64,000 nucleotides of DNA from Echinococcus granulosus (lineage: Eukaryota; Platyhelminthes; Cestoda; Cyclophyllidea; Taeniidae). Location: contig NW_020170435.1 in assembly GCF_000524195.1 (NCBI RefSeq), positions 242,246-306,245 of the forward strand. The letters are read 5' to 3'. A program made the translations under genes and the position numbers. Shown here one piece after another: positions 1 through 12,800 of the stretch; the first letter of the stretch is position 1, and each line of letters starts with the position of its first letter. Below the pieces are notes generated by a model. The model worked only from the letters and a program-made list of their open reading frames with translations, made no database searches and had not been told where the DNA came from.

Positions 1-63
1 GGTGTGAGGTTTTGGTGACCCAGAAGTTGGACCTCTTGGAGTGGTGTATTGAAGCAACTAACC

Positions 64-135
64 TGAACCGAGCTGAATGGAACGAAACGGAACGAACTGA
101 AGCGAAACGAAGTGAAGCTTAGTGAAGTGAATAAA
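64..135. repeat. Degenerate GAACGAAAC-like tandem repeat
   Basis: Imperfect repeats of 5-6 base units of the type GAACG, GAAACG and GAAGTGAA run for about 70 bases. Confidence 0.55.
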
Positions 136-1071
136 GTAAAAAATCACAATGTCTTGTGGTGGACGCAGTACTTCCTTGGCCAACGCTTCACCGTGCAAAC
201 AAGTGGGGTCGCCAAGTGTGGTTGGTCCTACGAGGCACTTTTAGATGAATGCTGGCTAGTTGTTTGGGTGGCCGAAGAGGAGACGGCCCAAATGTCCTCT
301 CTTCTTTTTTTTGTTTCCGCAACAAAGGATGGAAGTTGTTTGACAGAAGTTGTTCATCACTACGCTAAACTGTCTCTCTGAATGTGTCACCTTTTACTTT
401 TACGCGATCCTTCCCTCCCTCTTCCTCTCCCCAACTGGCGGGTGGTGGCGTTTAAGTGATGCGGGGCCTGGTAAAGCACGGTGCATCTGAATGTTGCTAT
501 CGCGATGTCACGGTGTGTTGTAGTCCATGACAAGTGTGACCTACTTTGGCAGTGTGTCCTAGTTTCCTAGGACCTTAATATCGTAGAAGTTTTACATGTT
601 GCACGTGTCGTCCGTCTATTGGGTCCGGCCCAGTTCAATCAGTCCAGTTTATTGCAATGACAGTTGAGATATCTCTGATCAAGCTGACAGTCAACGGTGG
701 TAGTGCGTACATGCATACAACACCGTTTGGTCGGATGAGTAATGAAGGGCTACGGGTATCTACTAGTGTTCACCGGAAAACAGCAGCACTACAACTCGAC
801 CCGGTGATGGAACGCCCGGACACTTGACCTGAAAAGCACTTGAGTTATTCTGCCCTCTTCAGGATGACCCCGTATACCTCTATCATTAACCGTCTCAACT
901 TTTCTGATCACTCTGTCATAGAAGCACCGGTGAATCCTGCGAACATTCAATTTAGTGCTTGAAACGTTCCCTTCCCCAGACTTTCTTCTGGCATTATGTC
1001 ACGGGGCAGATGTATTCGCGACACGAAGCTCTGTGTGGATGAGGCACTGTAAACATGCAGGACAGGGGTGT

Positions 1072-1086
1072 GGGGGGGGGGGGGGG
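1072..1086. repeat. Poly-G run (G15)
   Basis: Fifteen consecutive G on the plus strand. A similar G13 run lies at 2575-2587 in the next intron. Both could form quadruplexes or be places of sequencing error. Confidence 0.9.
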
Positions 1087-2111
1087 AAGGCATTGATAAT
1101 GTCATATATTTTGTACACTTTAGATGTCAAAACAACTTTCTAGGTGAAGTATGCTAGGATAAGTGCAGGACTGACACCGTGAACAAACTGTCAACTGCTT
1201 TTTTCCCCTCAAAGTCTCCGTTTGACTTGAATACATCCCGGTGAAGCTAATCACATTTCTTATCTCTAAGCAGTAGAGGGTGAGTCTTCCGTGAAGAGGT
1301 TCTAACGCACTTTCTCCAAAATGATTTGTTATTTTTCCTTGAGGATTTTTATGGCTCTCTCTCTGCATAAAGGAGTTTCCCTTTTACTCGATCTGTGACC
1401 ACCCATGCTCATTTTGAACTTCAAGTTTGAAAATTCAATCGTCTTCCCTCCTGCCTCTCTACCGCTGCTGAGCGGTGCCTTTGATTTATTTTTTTTTACT
1501 CTCCTTCCCCCCTCTCACCATTTTTCTTCATTTCTCGACCTTCCTTATCCGGAAAAGCTTTTGCTCACGCATTCAAGACCGAAATTTAAGGTCCTTTTTT
1601 ACTTAACACGATTTTTCCACCCCTTCCACCTTGAGAGGTTAGAGGGCGTAGACTAGACTGTTTATTCACTGATGGTTCACTAAAATACGCAGTTGTTGCA
1701 CGGGTTTTCGCCTGTCTTTTGTTAACAAAAAAGAGGCAGTCATATGAAGGAAGAAAAAGAGGCGCGGGACGGCACACCGCCCTTCCCCCTCCGCCGCCTC
1801 CAGCGCCACCGATATGCGGTGATCCGAAATTGCTGAAGCTGACTTGTCATTGAATGCCAATTAAAAGAGGTGTTGTTAGCGCATCTCATAATTCTTCTTC
1901 GTCTCTTTTTTTTACTAAAAAAGGAGGGGATATATAAACAAAAACTTTTCGTATCTACACATTTGATTGAATTAGGTTGATTCACCTCTTTTTTACCCCT
2001 CCCCGTCTTCATTAGATAACAATAATTCAGTGTTTTGATGTGCTTGAGACGGTCTTGCTTATATCACCTCTCCTTCTCTGCCCCTTTTTGTCTGTCCGCC
2101 TCCCTGCTTAG

Positions 2112-2225
2112 GGCTACAAACCAACAGTCTACTATCCGCGCTCACCGTCAAAACAGCTCTACAAGAATTTGGTCACGCAGTGCGAAAAAATGGGGATTGC
2201 CTTCCTCTCCTATATTCCGTCTGAT
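2112..2225 (+). CDS. NAXE: NAXE exon: GYKPTVYYP segment
   Basis: It follows a CTTAG acceptor, reads 38 codons in phase 0 ([12 protein letters not shown] to AFLSYIPSD) and ends at a GTGAGT donor. It matches the family segment between the GGDG loop and the catalytic Asp, including LVTQCEKM. Confidence 0.92.
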
Positions 2226-5200
2226 GTGAGTTTACCTTTTCCGCATGATTTACACTTCCTTTATTACTTTTTTTTTAATCCTGATGCCAGGGCAGTGGTT
2301 CACTTATACCGGTTTTATGTAAAGGATTGTGTTGCTATGGCCATGGAATGGGACGCCTTTATATCAAGATGATGGTGCCTATGGAGCCTGCCTATTTTAT
2401 AGGTCATGCATTGGTTCTATTGTTTTTGTCTATGTGTGTGAGCTGTGAGTCTATTGAGCTTCTATCTCAAGTAATCGCGAAACGAAGGCTTCAACAGGGA
2501 CGTCCTGGATTGTTCGGGCGAAAAAAAAAGGAACATTCCGGGGTTTGCAGACGCCTTCCCGGGGAATGGGGTGCGGGGGGGGGGGGGTACAAAGGATGCG
2601 CACGTGACTGCTATCTGTCCATTGCGGGCACAGGGTAGTTCTGTTCCCCGCGTATTCATTTGTTTTTGATTGTCTTGTTCCGGCGCCATTAGTGCTTTTA
2701 ACGTCTATTTGTGCGTGATATCATCCAATCAGTGGAGGACGAATGAGAGCGCCCGTTTTACGACCTTTTGGGATGTTTAAGCGGTTAGGCAGACCCACAA
2801 TAGAATAGGAACCTTCTAGACGTTTTAAAAAGGGGGAGGGACTGTTGTGTACACTTGTTCCCTACTTTGACCATCATAAGGCAATAAGGTGGATGCTTTA
2901 GCAACTTGTCACAAGACAGGGAGCAATAAAAACCATTCCTTGCATTTCCATCAAAGCGAGGAAATCTTTGATTAATCTTTAATGCTCCAAGGCAAGGATG
3001 GTTGTTTACCACCCTAGAGGAGAAGCGTCTAGCCGTAAGAATGAATGGAACAATAAGGCTGGTCTTTATGTATTCCCACTTGCGAGTTCTTTTGCCCCTT
3101 TTTTGTTCTCACATAACACCGCTGAATGAATAAGGTAATGTTGGCGGGGTTGGGAGGAGGAGAAGGGGGCAATCCATCAAAAATACAATTGCCTTTTCAA
3201 TATTCCTTTTCATGAATGTTGTTTGCCTTTTAAGGCAATGACCTTTACTAGGTAAACGCATTTTTTCTGTTCTTACTCATTGAACAGGCGTTGAGTTGGA
3301 AGAATTTTCTACGCCCCCGGAAGTCGCCTTCAACAATGATTTATCATTTTTTGTTCTGGACTCCAACACCAACAGGAGTAGAAAAAATACAAATGCATGA
3401 TTTGTTTATTTGCCTGACTGGGTACAAACAATCCCATAACCCCTCGTTTAGCCTTTGGTGAACTGTGAAAGTGTCTACTCAAGACCGAAAGTGGGTAGGC
3501 AGAAAGAATGTTACCCATAGTTGGGGGCTAGAACCCAGCACGCGAAATTGGAGGGTGAAAGAGTCCACCCTTCTGTGGTGAGTTTTTCCTCTTATGTTTC
3601 GATAGGATAACCAGTCAACGAACTCGCGGGTTCACTACCGCAAATTTAGCAGAGCTGCGAGTCTCCACGGCTGGATGAAAGACCGCGCCACTACGGTGGT
3701 GCGGGAGAGACCGCAGAGAAGTCTGGAACAATGTGTCAGTGTATGCGGTGGTCGGGGCAACCTCGGAGACAGGTGTTCTGTCGACACAAATTAAAATACA
3801 TTTTATGGTTAATTCAATGTGACACCGTCTCTTCCTAATGCAAAGGTAATGTTCTAAACCAAAAAGGTGGCCAAAAAACTCGTCCACCTTATTACTTTAA
3901 AAGGCACTGATTTAATCCGCGATGGATCATTGATTGGATAAACAGGGTCGCAGTCCTGATTGGCTTATTGCATTTGTCCACCTTCTTTTTCCCTCCTCAG
4001 GTGAAAATTCTTGAGTCGTCTTATGATCTCATTGTGGATGCACTTTTTGGTTTCGGCTTCCGTCCCCCACTGAAGCCGGATTTTGCTGAGACTGTTCAAA
4101 GAATTGCAAGTTTGAAGGTGCCCCTTGCTTCTATCGATGTGCCTTCAGGTGAGTTTATTTTTTCTCCTTTTTTTTCAAGAAGAAATTTCGTAATATTTTA
4201 ATGGTAAGTTTGGCTACTCTTAGCGTAATCAACGGGCTCAAACAACTCTTGTTCTGCTACGTAGCTTATTCTCTTCTCCGCTTCGGTTATCACACGTGAT
4301 GCATCTCGTGAATTTCCGGTTACACTGCTCTTCTCATCCTTCCAGTATCGTTTCAGCTACGGTATGGAAGAAAGGAAGCATCTGGGTCAGTGGAATCCAA
4401 ATGCTGCAAGGCAGGAGAGAAGATAAAACGTTGAAGTTTCGTTACTGATGGAATGCTACTCATGCCAGTGATATAAGTAGCATGTGCTATTGGTGTGTTT
4501 GGGATTCCTAAACAACCCGCCTCTTTACGACTGGAAGCGTGGTTGGAGAGGGATTCACTTGAAAAGCGATGCTAATGACTGGACGGTGTTCTGCAATGAA
4601 CACATCACGTACACTGATCTCTTTTCCCAGCAATATTTGACGGGGATAACTTCAACTCTCTCTCTCTTCATTAGCGATCATTATCCATAACTCGGATATT
4701 CCGGTGCTCGGGGCCTTGATCATACATACCTACTTCCTGTAAGGCCTAGCTGTTCGTTTGGACGGGGTCTGAGCCAAACCAACATGCGAGAAGTTTCAAT
4801 ATCAACATACAGACGAGCTAGGCTGAAAGAGACACACAGATGCTCAACGAATTGAAAATTTTGACTAATCGTGGCGTTATGATAATTCAGACATGGTTAA
4901 TTGCAAGCACGAATCTGATGGTTTCCTTTGGCTTTATAGGCTGGGATGTCGGCGAGAAGACGGAGACCACGGACCTTCTACAGCCAGATTGCTTGATCTC
5001 ACTCACGGCACCAAAACTCTGCGCTCATCGGTTTACCGGTCGCTTCCACTTTCTTGGTAGAGTCCCGTACTTGTTAAGACGCATTCCGTTCTATCAAATC
5101 GACTGCTTGATTCCATACCACAAGTTCTTAGACGAAATAATTCTACTGAATGTTTGTCCACTCTTTCAGGTGGTCGATTCGTTCCTCCACTTTTGGCGGA

Positions 5201-5297
5201 CAAGTATAATCTGTGTCTGCCACCGTATCCGGGCGCCTCTCCAGTAGTGCTTCTGAAGGGACCCCAATTGGGTGACCTCCAGACGCCCAATAAGTAG
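2112..5297 (+). CDS. NAXE: NAXE, NAD(P)H-hydrate epimerase (3' four exons)
   Basis: Four exons (2112-2225, 4001-4148, 4940-5056, 5170-5297) join in phase to 507 bases: 168 residues and a TAG stop. Enzymes of this YjeF-N family interconvert R and S forms of damaged NAD(P)HX so that the dehydratase NAXD can repair it; in animals it is largely mitochondrial. Visible family blocks are YKPTVYYP, then [11 protein letters not shown] with the catalytic-site Asp, then the [13 protein letters not shown] loop, ISLTAPK and [15 protein letters not shown] near the end. The end matches the usual family C-terminus, with a short tail after LPPYPG. Vertebrate NAXE is about 290 residues, so roughly the C-terminal 60% is here; the leader and the GGDG segment are not. 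It is convergent with talin, with 1.4 kb between the two stop codons. Confidence 0.93.
2226..4000 (+). other. NAXE intron, phase 0
   Basis: GTGAGT to CTCCTCAG. It contains a G13 run (2575-2587). I recognise no nested gene in it. Confidence 0.8.
4001..4148 (+). CDS. NAXE: NAXE exon: catalytic DALFGFGF and ASIDVPSG
   Basis: A strong CCCTCCTCAG acceptor precedes [20 protein letters not shown]. The exon ends in ASIDVPSG with a phase-1 GTGAGT donor. It carries the active-site Asp of the YjeF-N fold. Confidence 0.95.
4149..4939 (+). other. NAXE intron, phase 1
   Basis: GTGAGT to TTTATAG. No internal gene or recognisable repeat seen. Confidence 0.8.
4940..5056 (+). CDS. NAXE: NAXE exon: GWDVGE to FTGRFHFL
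   Basis: It completes the PSGWDVGE loop and carries [13 protein letters not shown] and the [10 protein letters not shown] strand. The donor is GTAGAG, phase 1. Confidence 0.95.
5170..5297 (+). CDS. NAXE: NAXE last exon with stop
   Basis: After a CTTTCAG acceptor it reads [20 protein letters not shown] and a short tail to TAG at 5295-5297, in phase with the previous exon. Confidence 0.95.
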
Positions 5298-5406
5298 GCA
5301 TTCATCGCCTCCTTTGCTCTCGCTTTGTTCGCCTGCCCTGTTATAATTGCGCACTGTTTCAATCCACACTCACCTTTGTCATTGTTGATCTAATTTAGTG
5401 AACTCT

Positions 5407-5412
5407 AATAAA
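5407..5412 (+). terminator. NAXE poly(A) signal AATAAA
   Basis: Canonical AATAAA 110 bases after the NAXE stop codon. Confidence 0.7.
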
Positions 5413-6692
5413 GTCGTTTCGTACCTTTAGTTGTTATAATAAATTTCTAGGTTTGATGGGGATCTTTCCACCTTTAAGAAGCCCTGTGTGGCAGCGCACT
5501 GTTGTTTTGGAACAACTACGTTAGATTTTCTTGTCTCTCACGGTTCGGTATGGTACTGTGTCACTCGCCCAGAGTTAAACGATTTCCAGTCCAAGGCTCT
5601 TGGTTTAATCACCGTCAATGGTTGTCGAGTGCAGCTGCAGCTAGATGCCGCCCTGGCCATCACCGTTATATTGTAACAACTATGGCGCCGACCTGATAAA
5701 CTCCTGGTTCCTCAGGGAACCCGACCCGCCACTGATGTTGGAGGTGAGCAGCTAAGGCTCTGCGGACAGTTCCAGTGTTGTGCATCTTTCTGCAGTGTAT
5801 CATTCACCAGAACGTGCAAAATCAAGAAACTCAACCTCAATCTATCTCCCTTTGCTTACACATGCACGTTGTTCAACAAAGGCATCTGTTCTGAAGGCCA
5901 TCGTCAACCAATAGAGTATCGGGATAGTTGATAACAATTGGCATTGCGGTTTGTAGTAAAAGTGGGCACGGATTCCCATTGTTTTAATTAAATTTTATTT
6001 CTTTATAAGGCTCTTAACTCTTCAAATCTTTCTGCTTCATAAGATCCAAACTCGATCACATTTTTAGGGGCATCTGATCAATGGGTTCCATGTTTTTCTT
6101 ATAGTTATTAACGAGTGCTACTAAAATTGTTTTAAGTAAAAAGTTTTAATTTGGAAACGGACGCATGTATTATCAACAAAAGACGGAGAAGAGCCTAAAC
6201 GCAAGCATAGAAGTTCATCGTCAGTACGCATATCCACGTACTTGTTTGTTCTTTTTTGCCTTTCTATCACGAATGTCTGGTGTCAGCAATAGGAGTAAAA
6301 GGTCAAGGAGGGTAGGAGGTGACAAGCGTGGCCTCTCGATGGATGGGTGAGAATGAAGGGGAGGGGAGATTAGGCTAACTCACAAAAGGAAGGATCGAAA
6401 ACCAGTACGGCGGGAGAGAGGAGGGAGTAAAACCGGTTTCAAGTAACGCAGAAGAAAGTACATGCTAACGCAATTTCAAGCACTTGAGGAGGGGAGGGAC
6501 CAATGCACGTTCAATCTCTTTGGAGCGAAAGGACAAAAAAGTGGGACAGTGAGAGGAAAAGTGAGGAAAAAAAAGATACCGAAACTCGAAACGTCGTCTT
6601 TATGGCAATCACTTTGCCTTTCGAGGTTTGTCTTAAATCTATTTGGCTTGATTGTGTGCGTTGGATAAAAAAGGCAAACAATGGAGGATTTC
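5413..6692. other. Interval between convergent NAXE and talin
   Basis: Presumed 3' UTRs and spacer. Short open frames at 5488-5696 and 6165-6350 resemble no family I know. A reverse-strand AATAAA at 5994-5999 may end talin. Confidence 0.65.
5994..5999 (-). terminator. Candidate talin poly(A) signal
   Basis: TTTATT on the plus strand is AATAAA on the minus strand, about 0.7 kb past the talin stop codon. It is the nearest canonical hexamer I found. Confidence 0.45.
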
Positions 6693-6803
6693 TCAACTCA
6701 TGCCCCTCTCCTCGTTCAAGTTTCGGTTAAGCCGCACTACTTCATTTCGAAGGTCATCCAAGGCCGCCTGTTCAGTGTGGATTTGAGCACTTGAGTTGGT
6801 ACC
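6693..6803 (-). CDS. TLN: Talin exon 43 (residues 2822-2857), C-terminal coiled coil
   Basis: It reads GTNSSAQIHTEQAALDDLRN and a heptad-like leucine/valine series to EERGMS and TGA (6693-6695). It occupies the place of the talin dimerisation helix, but I see no clear identity with it. Confidence 0.82.
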   Translation of the reverse strand, partial: GTNSSAQIHTEQAALDDLRNEVVRLNRNLNEERGMS

Positions 6804-9800
6804 CTGCGTGAATCGGGCGAAAAAGGAGAATAAATGATTAAAAATAGGATGACTTTAAAGTCAGTAAGGCAACGCTGCCCCCCACTATACCTCCTGTTGG
6901 GGTGAGACGATGGGGATCGGAGTCGCAATGCTGGCCCCCAAACCGCTTTGAGACGGAAGGTGACTGAAAATTGGATCTTTGTTACGAACCATTGTGGACA
7001 TTTTGTCTGTCTGTTCTTTTACAACTCTCGCCGCAGTCTATCAAACACACAAAAAAGCAAAAGAACAAATGGTTAGTGAGTAGACGATGAAATTACACTC
7101 AAATCATCAGGTGCTCATCTCCCATTACCTGTAGGGCAAAAAAAGGCGAAATTACAGACATCAAAATCAGAGAGAATTAAGAGGGTAGGAGGAGAGCGGA
7201 AGGGAACAGAGGAGAATATTTTATCATCCTTGATTGCTAAAAAAGGGAAGCAGTTAGGTGGTGAGATCACCTTGGATCGCCACACCGAGGAGTCAAGTAA
7301 AAGTCCGCCCTGGCAACGTCAAGACGTGGTCTGGTCTTACCGTCGAGACGCGTCGCCCAAAGGTCACACTCTCCAGACATCGTTAATCAAGGCGATAGAC
7401 AAAACAGTGTGATGAGTATTGACGATGCAAAACGCAGTACGATGGTGGTGGTAAGACACTCGTCTGCCGGTCTAATATGCGTCTATCAATGACAGTTTGT
7501 CCACTTTCAACCACCGGAAATGGGGAAGTGAAGCAGACCGTCCCGATCAACTGACGAGTGCTAATACAGCGTGTACGCCTTGAAATCTCCTCTTTTTCCG
7601 TCCCTGTTTTTCTTATATCCGACAACTAATTGTCACCAGTTAAGGAGGCCCTATCGACTGAAGTTGACACACACGCGTGCACGCACAACACACATGACAC
7701 ACGGACTTTGGACATAAACAGACAGTTTTCGCTGCATTCGCTTGGTTTATATCCGCGGTCGATCAACCACCCGAACGAGAGAGAGAGAGAGCGACCAACT
7801 TTCACATCCTGTTTCGAGAGTCGAGAGGTGAAAGGTACATGTGCCTCCTTTTGTTTATGCATTAGTAGACGACGAAACGAAAACGCCCTTCTACAGCCCG
7901 TGTGATTGTCTGCTTAACTACACCACATCGTCTTGGCGCCAGGACCTACAGGCTTCCAGCCCTTCTATACACCATTACTGATATCCCTCCCTCACAGTGA
8001 TAGACATTACCACGGTCCCAAGAAGGTCTCAGAACACTGTTGATCCACATGGGCAAACAAGCCTAGATGTCACCGACGAATGTGGTGGGAGAGAGGCATC
8101 TGCAGACCGTATCAATGCCCTCAGAGGTAGATAACTTGAAGTGTTGGAGTTTACCTGGACAGCGGTCATGTTGGCTGAGGTGATTTGGGCGTTGGACTGT
8201 ACAGCGTAGAGCAATTCTCCACTTGCGGTGGCCACCTGTCGAACAGCATTCAACAGACGCTCTCTGGAAGGCATCACACGAATTGGGTCATCCAGGGGAG
8301 CTGTGTAGGGTCCTTCGGATCGTGTCTCCGAACAGAGGCGTGTCAATTCGCATAATTGTTCTGTTGCTAGAGCAACTGACAAATCCTGTCAATAGATTAA
8401 CAAAGAGATTATTTACTAGACCACCAGTCAGAAAGGGGAGACAACGTCACCGCGGTACAACTCACCAGTCGACCAAAATTAGCCGTGGCTTTGGAGGTGG
8501 AAGCTAATTGGACAGTCTGTACGAATTCCCGTGTTGCTAGGGTAACTGCACGAGCCATACTCAGGATTGGTTGGGTGTGATGTACAACATCCTGATTGGT
8601 CGACCTCTGCATGCTCTAGAAGACGTAAAATAAAAAATTTTTTGATGTCTCGAAACAACAAGTTGGAACAGTGTCAAAAAAAAAGGTGAAAATGACGTTC
8701 TAGGCCAAACAATGTGAATATGTTTGGTCACTGGTGTAAGAGGATAGAGCACAGCACCAAGTAACCCAAACATATCTCATTGTCGAAGGCCTCAATCGTT
8801 TCATGCAGGAGGATCTACCTTTCTCACTTTTTCCAACATACCTGATAAAAATCACCTTCCAGTAGGCCTAAAGCAACATCAATTCGTCTACTGGCTTCTA
8901 GCGCAGCCTCAGTTCCAGTCAACAGACGACCTGTTGAATCGAGCTGGGATTGCAGACAACTGATCTGGCTACTTGTGGCTCTGTTGGAGCCATCTAAAAC
9001 CCGGAGATGGACCTACTTATTAGTAATCAGTAGACTAACCCCGACATAGCAGACTTTAGGTGTTGACATACCATAATCACTGCAGGATTCGTAATGATGA
9101 TGAAAGGCAATATGACGACCCAGATACTTCTCTGCCACATCTCGCCCTGAAAATCACACACAAAAAACGTGGAATTCGCCGGTCACTGATAATGGATATA
9201 AGTAGTGTGGGTTAAATCCACACTTACATTCGGGATTGCTGACTCGGAAGTACATAACAAGGCGTGGATTATCTGCAAAAAGAAGGACCGAAGAAGAAAT
9301 TGAGTCAAATGTCACACTATCAGGTTAATCAGTAGCTTTATACAAGCCAACTAACCACGCATCCTGTCAATAAGCCGCATGAGCTGATTGGACAAGGTGG
9401 TGATTTTGCCCGCCGATGCGGATACCCGGTTAAGGTCATTCGGGTTAGCCTCAGCAATCACCTTAAAGGAGACAATAAACCGGTGGATTTACCACAATCT
9501 GATTATCACTTTTCTCCTCCGCGTTCCGTGAGCCCAAGAACTTACACATTTAACAGCATCCAGAAGCTCAGCAGTCTCCAAGACAACTTTCCTGACTGTG
9601 TCAGCACTACCCTTCCGGAATTCCTCCTTTATCTCCGGTTGACGTTGGAGATTCTAAAAGGCACCAACACCACCACAGCTTCATTAGAACGACAATTGCG
9701 ACTGACTACGTGGTGGATATTTATTCTGTCTAAACACTAAATTCGCCAGGCTAACTGCCTCAAATGGACCAATGAGTGCTGTCCGGTGGCGAGAGGGCGC

Positions 9801-12800
9801 CAATTGAAATGGGCCGTCGTCGGACATATGCAGGTTGGTGTGCGTCTTTTCGCATAAACACGTGGCAGTGGAGACAAACAAACTGGCTCACTGACCGACG
9901 GAATGACCAAATTAACTTTCAAGTGTGGAATGGACTGGTGAGAGAGAGAGAGAGACCATCTATGATAAACAACCTAATGAAGTGGAGGCTTCAGCCTAGC
10001 ATAGCCACCAGAATGAAGCCTAGTCAACGTCAATAAATCAACCGCCTCTCGAGGTGACGAGGTGGTGCTGAATTTCTATAAATTAAGCAGTGAAGATGTA
10101 GCAGCATATACTGGATACCCTCTGACAATTAGCGAGTCATCAACGGGACGACAAGGCACCTCTTTTTCCACTTTCATCTCGATGGTGCTTTGCAAGGCAG
10201 GACCAAATAATTCAACCACGGCAGACTTTTTCCATTAGAGTAGAACACCTCGTGCAGGTTCATTTGAAGTTAAGCGACTGTTCCTGAGTGTGGAAATCCC
10301 TTGCCACTAATACATCAATGTTTACCAAGGCGAAAAAAAGTGACGTCTCATATCCGTGACCTCACACATAAGTGACGTAATGATTCATGTATAGGGGCAA
10401 GCTGCAAGACTTGGACAAAAACGACTGAGATTGGTTTACTAAATAAAGGTTCCTCGTGTTGGATTCACAATCACAAAAAGCTAGGCCTATGGGACAGCGT
10501 CACCTTGAAAATCGTCAAATAATGGAGCAAATAAACACCATAAAATCGACCAACTCGCTAAATTCGCCTTTAATGATGTAAATAATTTTGAATGTTGCAG
10601 AACTAGTCTCGTGTAAGTGTAACTGGCGACGCGGATAGGCAAAGCAGGGAACCCTCTCCTCCCAAACCGCATGGGATCTGGAATTCGGTGCATACTTGGA
10701 AATCTTATCAGCGTAGGCAAATCCACGTCAGAATAATGTCAACTATCCCACTTCACAGGCTAGGTAGCAAGTCTAAATGTCAAAGAAGAGAGATATCTGC
10801 TGAGAAGAAGTGAATGGCTAAAGAAATACAACAAAAAGCATCCACGTAACCGCGTAGGCTTTTAAATCGCCGTGGAATATCGTCAAGCCCCAAGCACTAC
10901 TCCTCCAAACGGATCCCTCACCAATAATTAGGAATCCTTACTAAATTTGACTTTGAATCCTTCTAGCTGAAAAGAAGTGAGCCAACCAATAGCATGGCAT
11001 TAACCCCAAGAGAGTGGATCAAGATGCACCTTGCAAGCGTTGACTAGGTCCACAACAGCATGTCTAGCGGTGTTGGCAAAAATGAGCGCATCATCTTGTC
11101 TCCGCGTTGAAGCCGTGGCCATTGCCCTGTCCATAGTCGTCCGAAGGGGTCCCTCTGTGGCGCGCGACAGCTCATCCGGCGCCAGATAGCGCGAGACGAG
11201 GCTTGAAGTTGTAGAAAGTAGGGTGGTTGCACTGCCCAGGTCGTTTAAACTGACCGCCTGTCCCGCCGTGGCCGCAGAAGAAGGCATACGATTAGCCAAT
11301 TGACGACAGAGGTGAGCAGTTGCTATAAGAGCCTTAGTACCTCGCGTCGACTCCATGTCAATGGAATCCACAGACTTCAGGAGAAAAGCTACACTCGATT
11401 CCACACTCTAAAAGGCAGTATTTCAGCAGATCGAGCAAAGAAGTTTCACTTCCTTTTTCTCAAGAACTCCGATTTTTAATACTTACACCTTCATACGTCT
11501 CCATCTCCTTAAATGCCGGATCTGTTTTGGGTCGCCCTTGAACTTGAGAAGCAGCCAAAAGGGTACTTCGGAGAGCAACAGCTGCATCTTTCGCGGCTCC
11601 AAGGATGAGGACCTGAGTTTTGAGGGAAATGACGAAGAGAAACACAAAATGCAAGCATTAAACATAAACCTCGACGTGCGTTAATTTACTATCCCAGTGG
11701 GAGATAGAGGCAGAAGTAAAACAGGGAGAATAGCATGCCTAGAGTGAGTGGATAAAGCTTCGCTAATTGGATGCACGAGAGGCCACCGGAAAAAAAGGTG
11801 GGAGTGTGGGAGGAGGGGAGCAAAGAGGGAACGGAGGAGTAGGTAATAAAGGGAGAGGGAGAAAGGAAGGGGGAGGGGACAAGGGCGCAGCTAGCGAATT
11901 CTTGGCCGAGCGAAAACGTGATGGGCAAAGCTACGGCACCGCTACAGCACTCATGCGGCATTTCATTTAAACATCGCCCAACGGTAGCATGCGCGGTTAC
12001 ACAGATTGTCATGTGGATGGAAGACAGATGCGCATACAAGAAATAAGTAGGTGATTACAACGACGAACCGCAGGATTGATCCATTTCACAACGATGAGAA
12101 GGCGAATCAGATGTGAGGAGAGACAAAATACAGGGACAACGGTCAGATGAATGCTAAACTTTCTTTGACAGAAGAGGAGATACTAGGGATGGCACCAGAC
12201 AAACAACAAAGGAGGGAAGGAAAAACCTGAATAGCCACAGTGCTTACATGTAGTGGTGCCGTTAGAGCTTCCCCGTAAAAAATAGCTTTCTGACCTAATG
12301 ACTTACAACAATTACAACACAAAAAGGGGATAAAAATTTAAGAGGGAGGAAGAGATTGACCAATGGAAGGCCACTCTTACCTGGCTATCGGATTGACCGG
12401 GACCAATGAGTGCAGCGCCCTGCTTAACCACGTCAGCCAATTGGGAGATGTTGCGAACGGCCATTTGAGTTGAACCAGCCAATCGGGTTTGATCCTCACC
12501 AGCACACATTACGAGAGAACGGGTGTCTTGAACCAAAGCGTCGGCTGTGCGATGAATACTTTCGCTAGAAGGGATGATGACAGGCAAAGAGGTGTTAGAA
12601 AGGTGGAAAATCTGTGTCGCCGGTTTTCCAGCCCCTCAATCCATTTAATAAGCCGTCTGCTTTAGGACAAGACTGGATAGAAACGACGATGATTAGACCA
12701 GGAGGATAACCAAGGGAGATGAGAGACACCGGCGAGACTCGTCTTGACTAGAAATATACGCCTAGCTCATTTCATTTATGTTACTAGTCACTCAACAATT

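Larger units (their letters stand above)
1..2111. other. Non-coding stretch upstream of the first visible NAXE exon
   Basis: I see no supported exon here. The glycine-rich GGDG nucleotide-binding segment expected just before the first visible NAXE exon is absent, so this is probably an NAXE intron longer than 2.1 kb, with the 5' exons outside the window. It holds a degenerate purine tandem repeat at about 64-135, a G15 run at 1072-1086 and pyrimidine-rich tracts at about 1440-1560. Confidence 0.6.

Noticed and set aside
7353..7380. Minus-strand MSGECDLWATRLD before GTAAGA in talin intron 41
   Set aside because: No acceptor upstream, stops in the other frames, and exons 41 and 42 already join gaplessly.
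10947..10971. Possible 25-nt talin exon (LEGFKVKF) with good acceptor and donor
   Set aside because: Exons 34 and 35 align to vertebrate talin without a gap and in phase without it; its length would break the frame.
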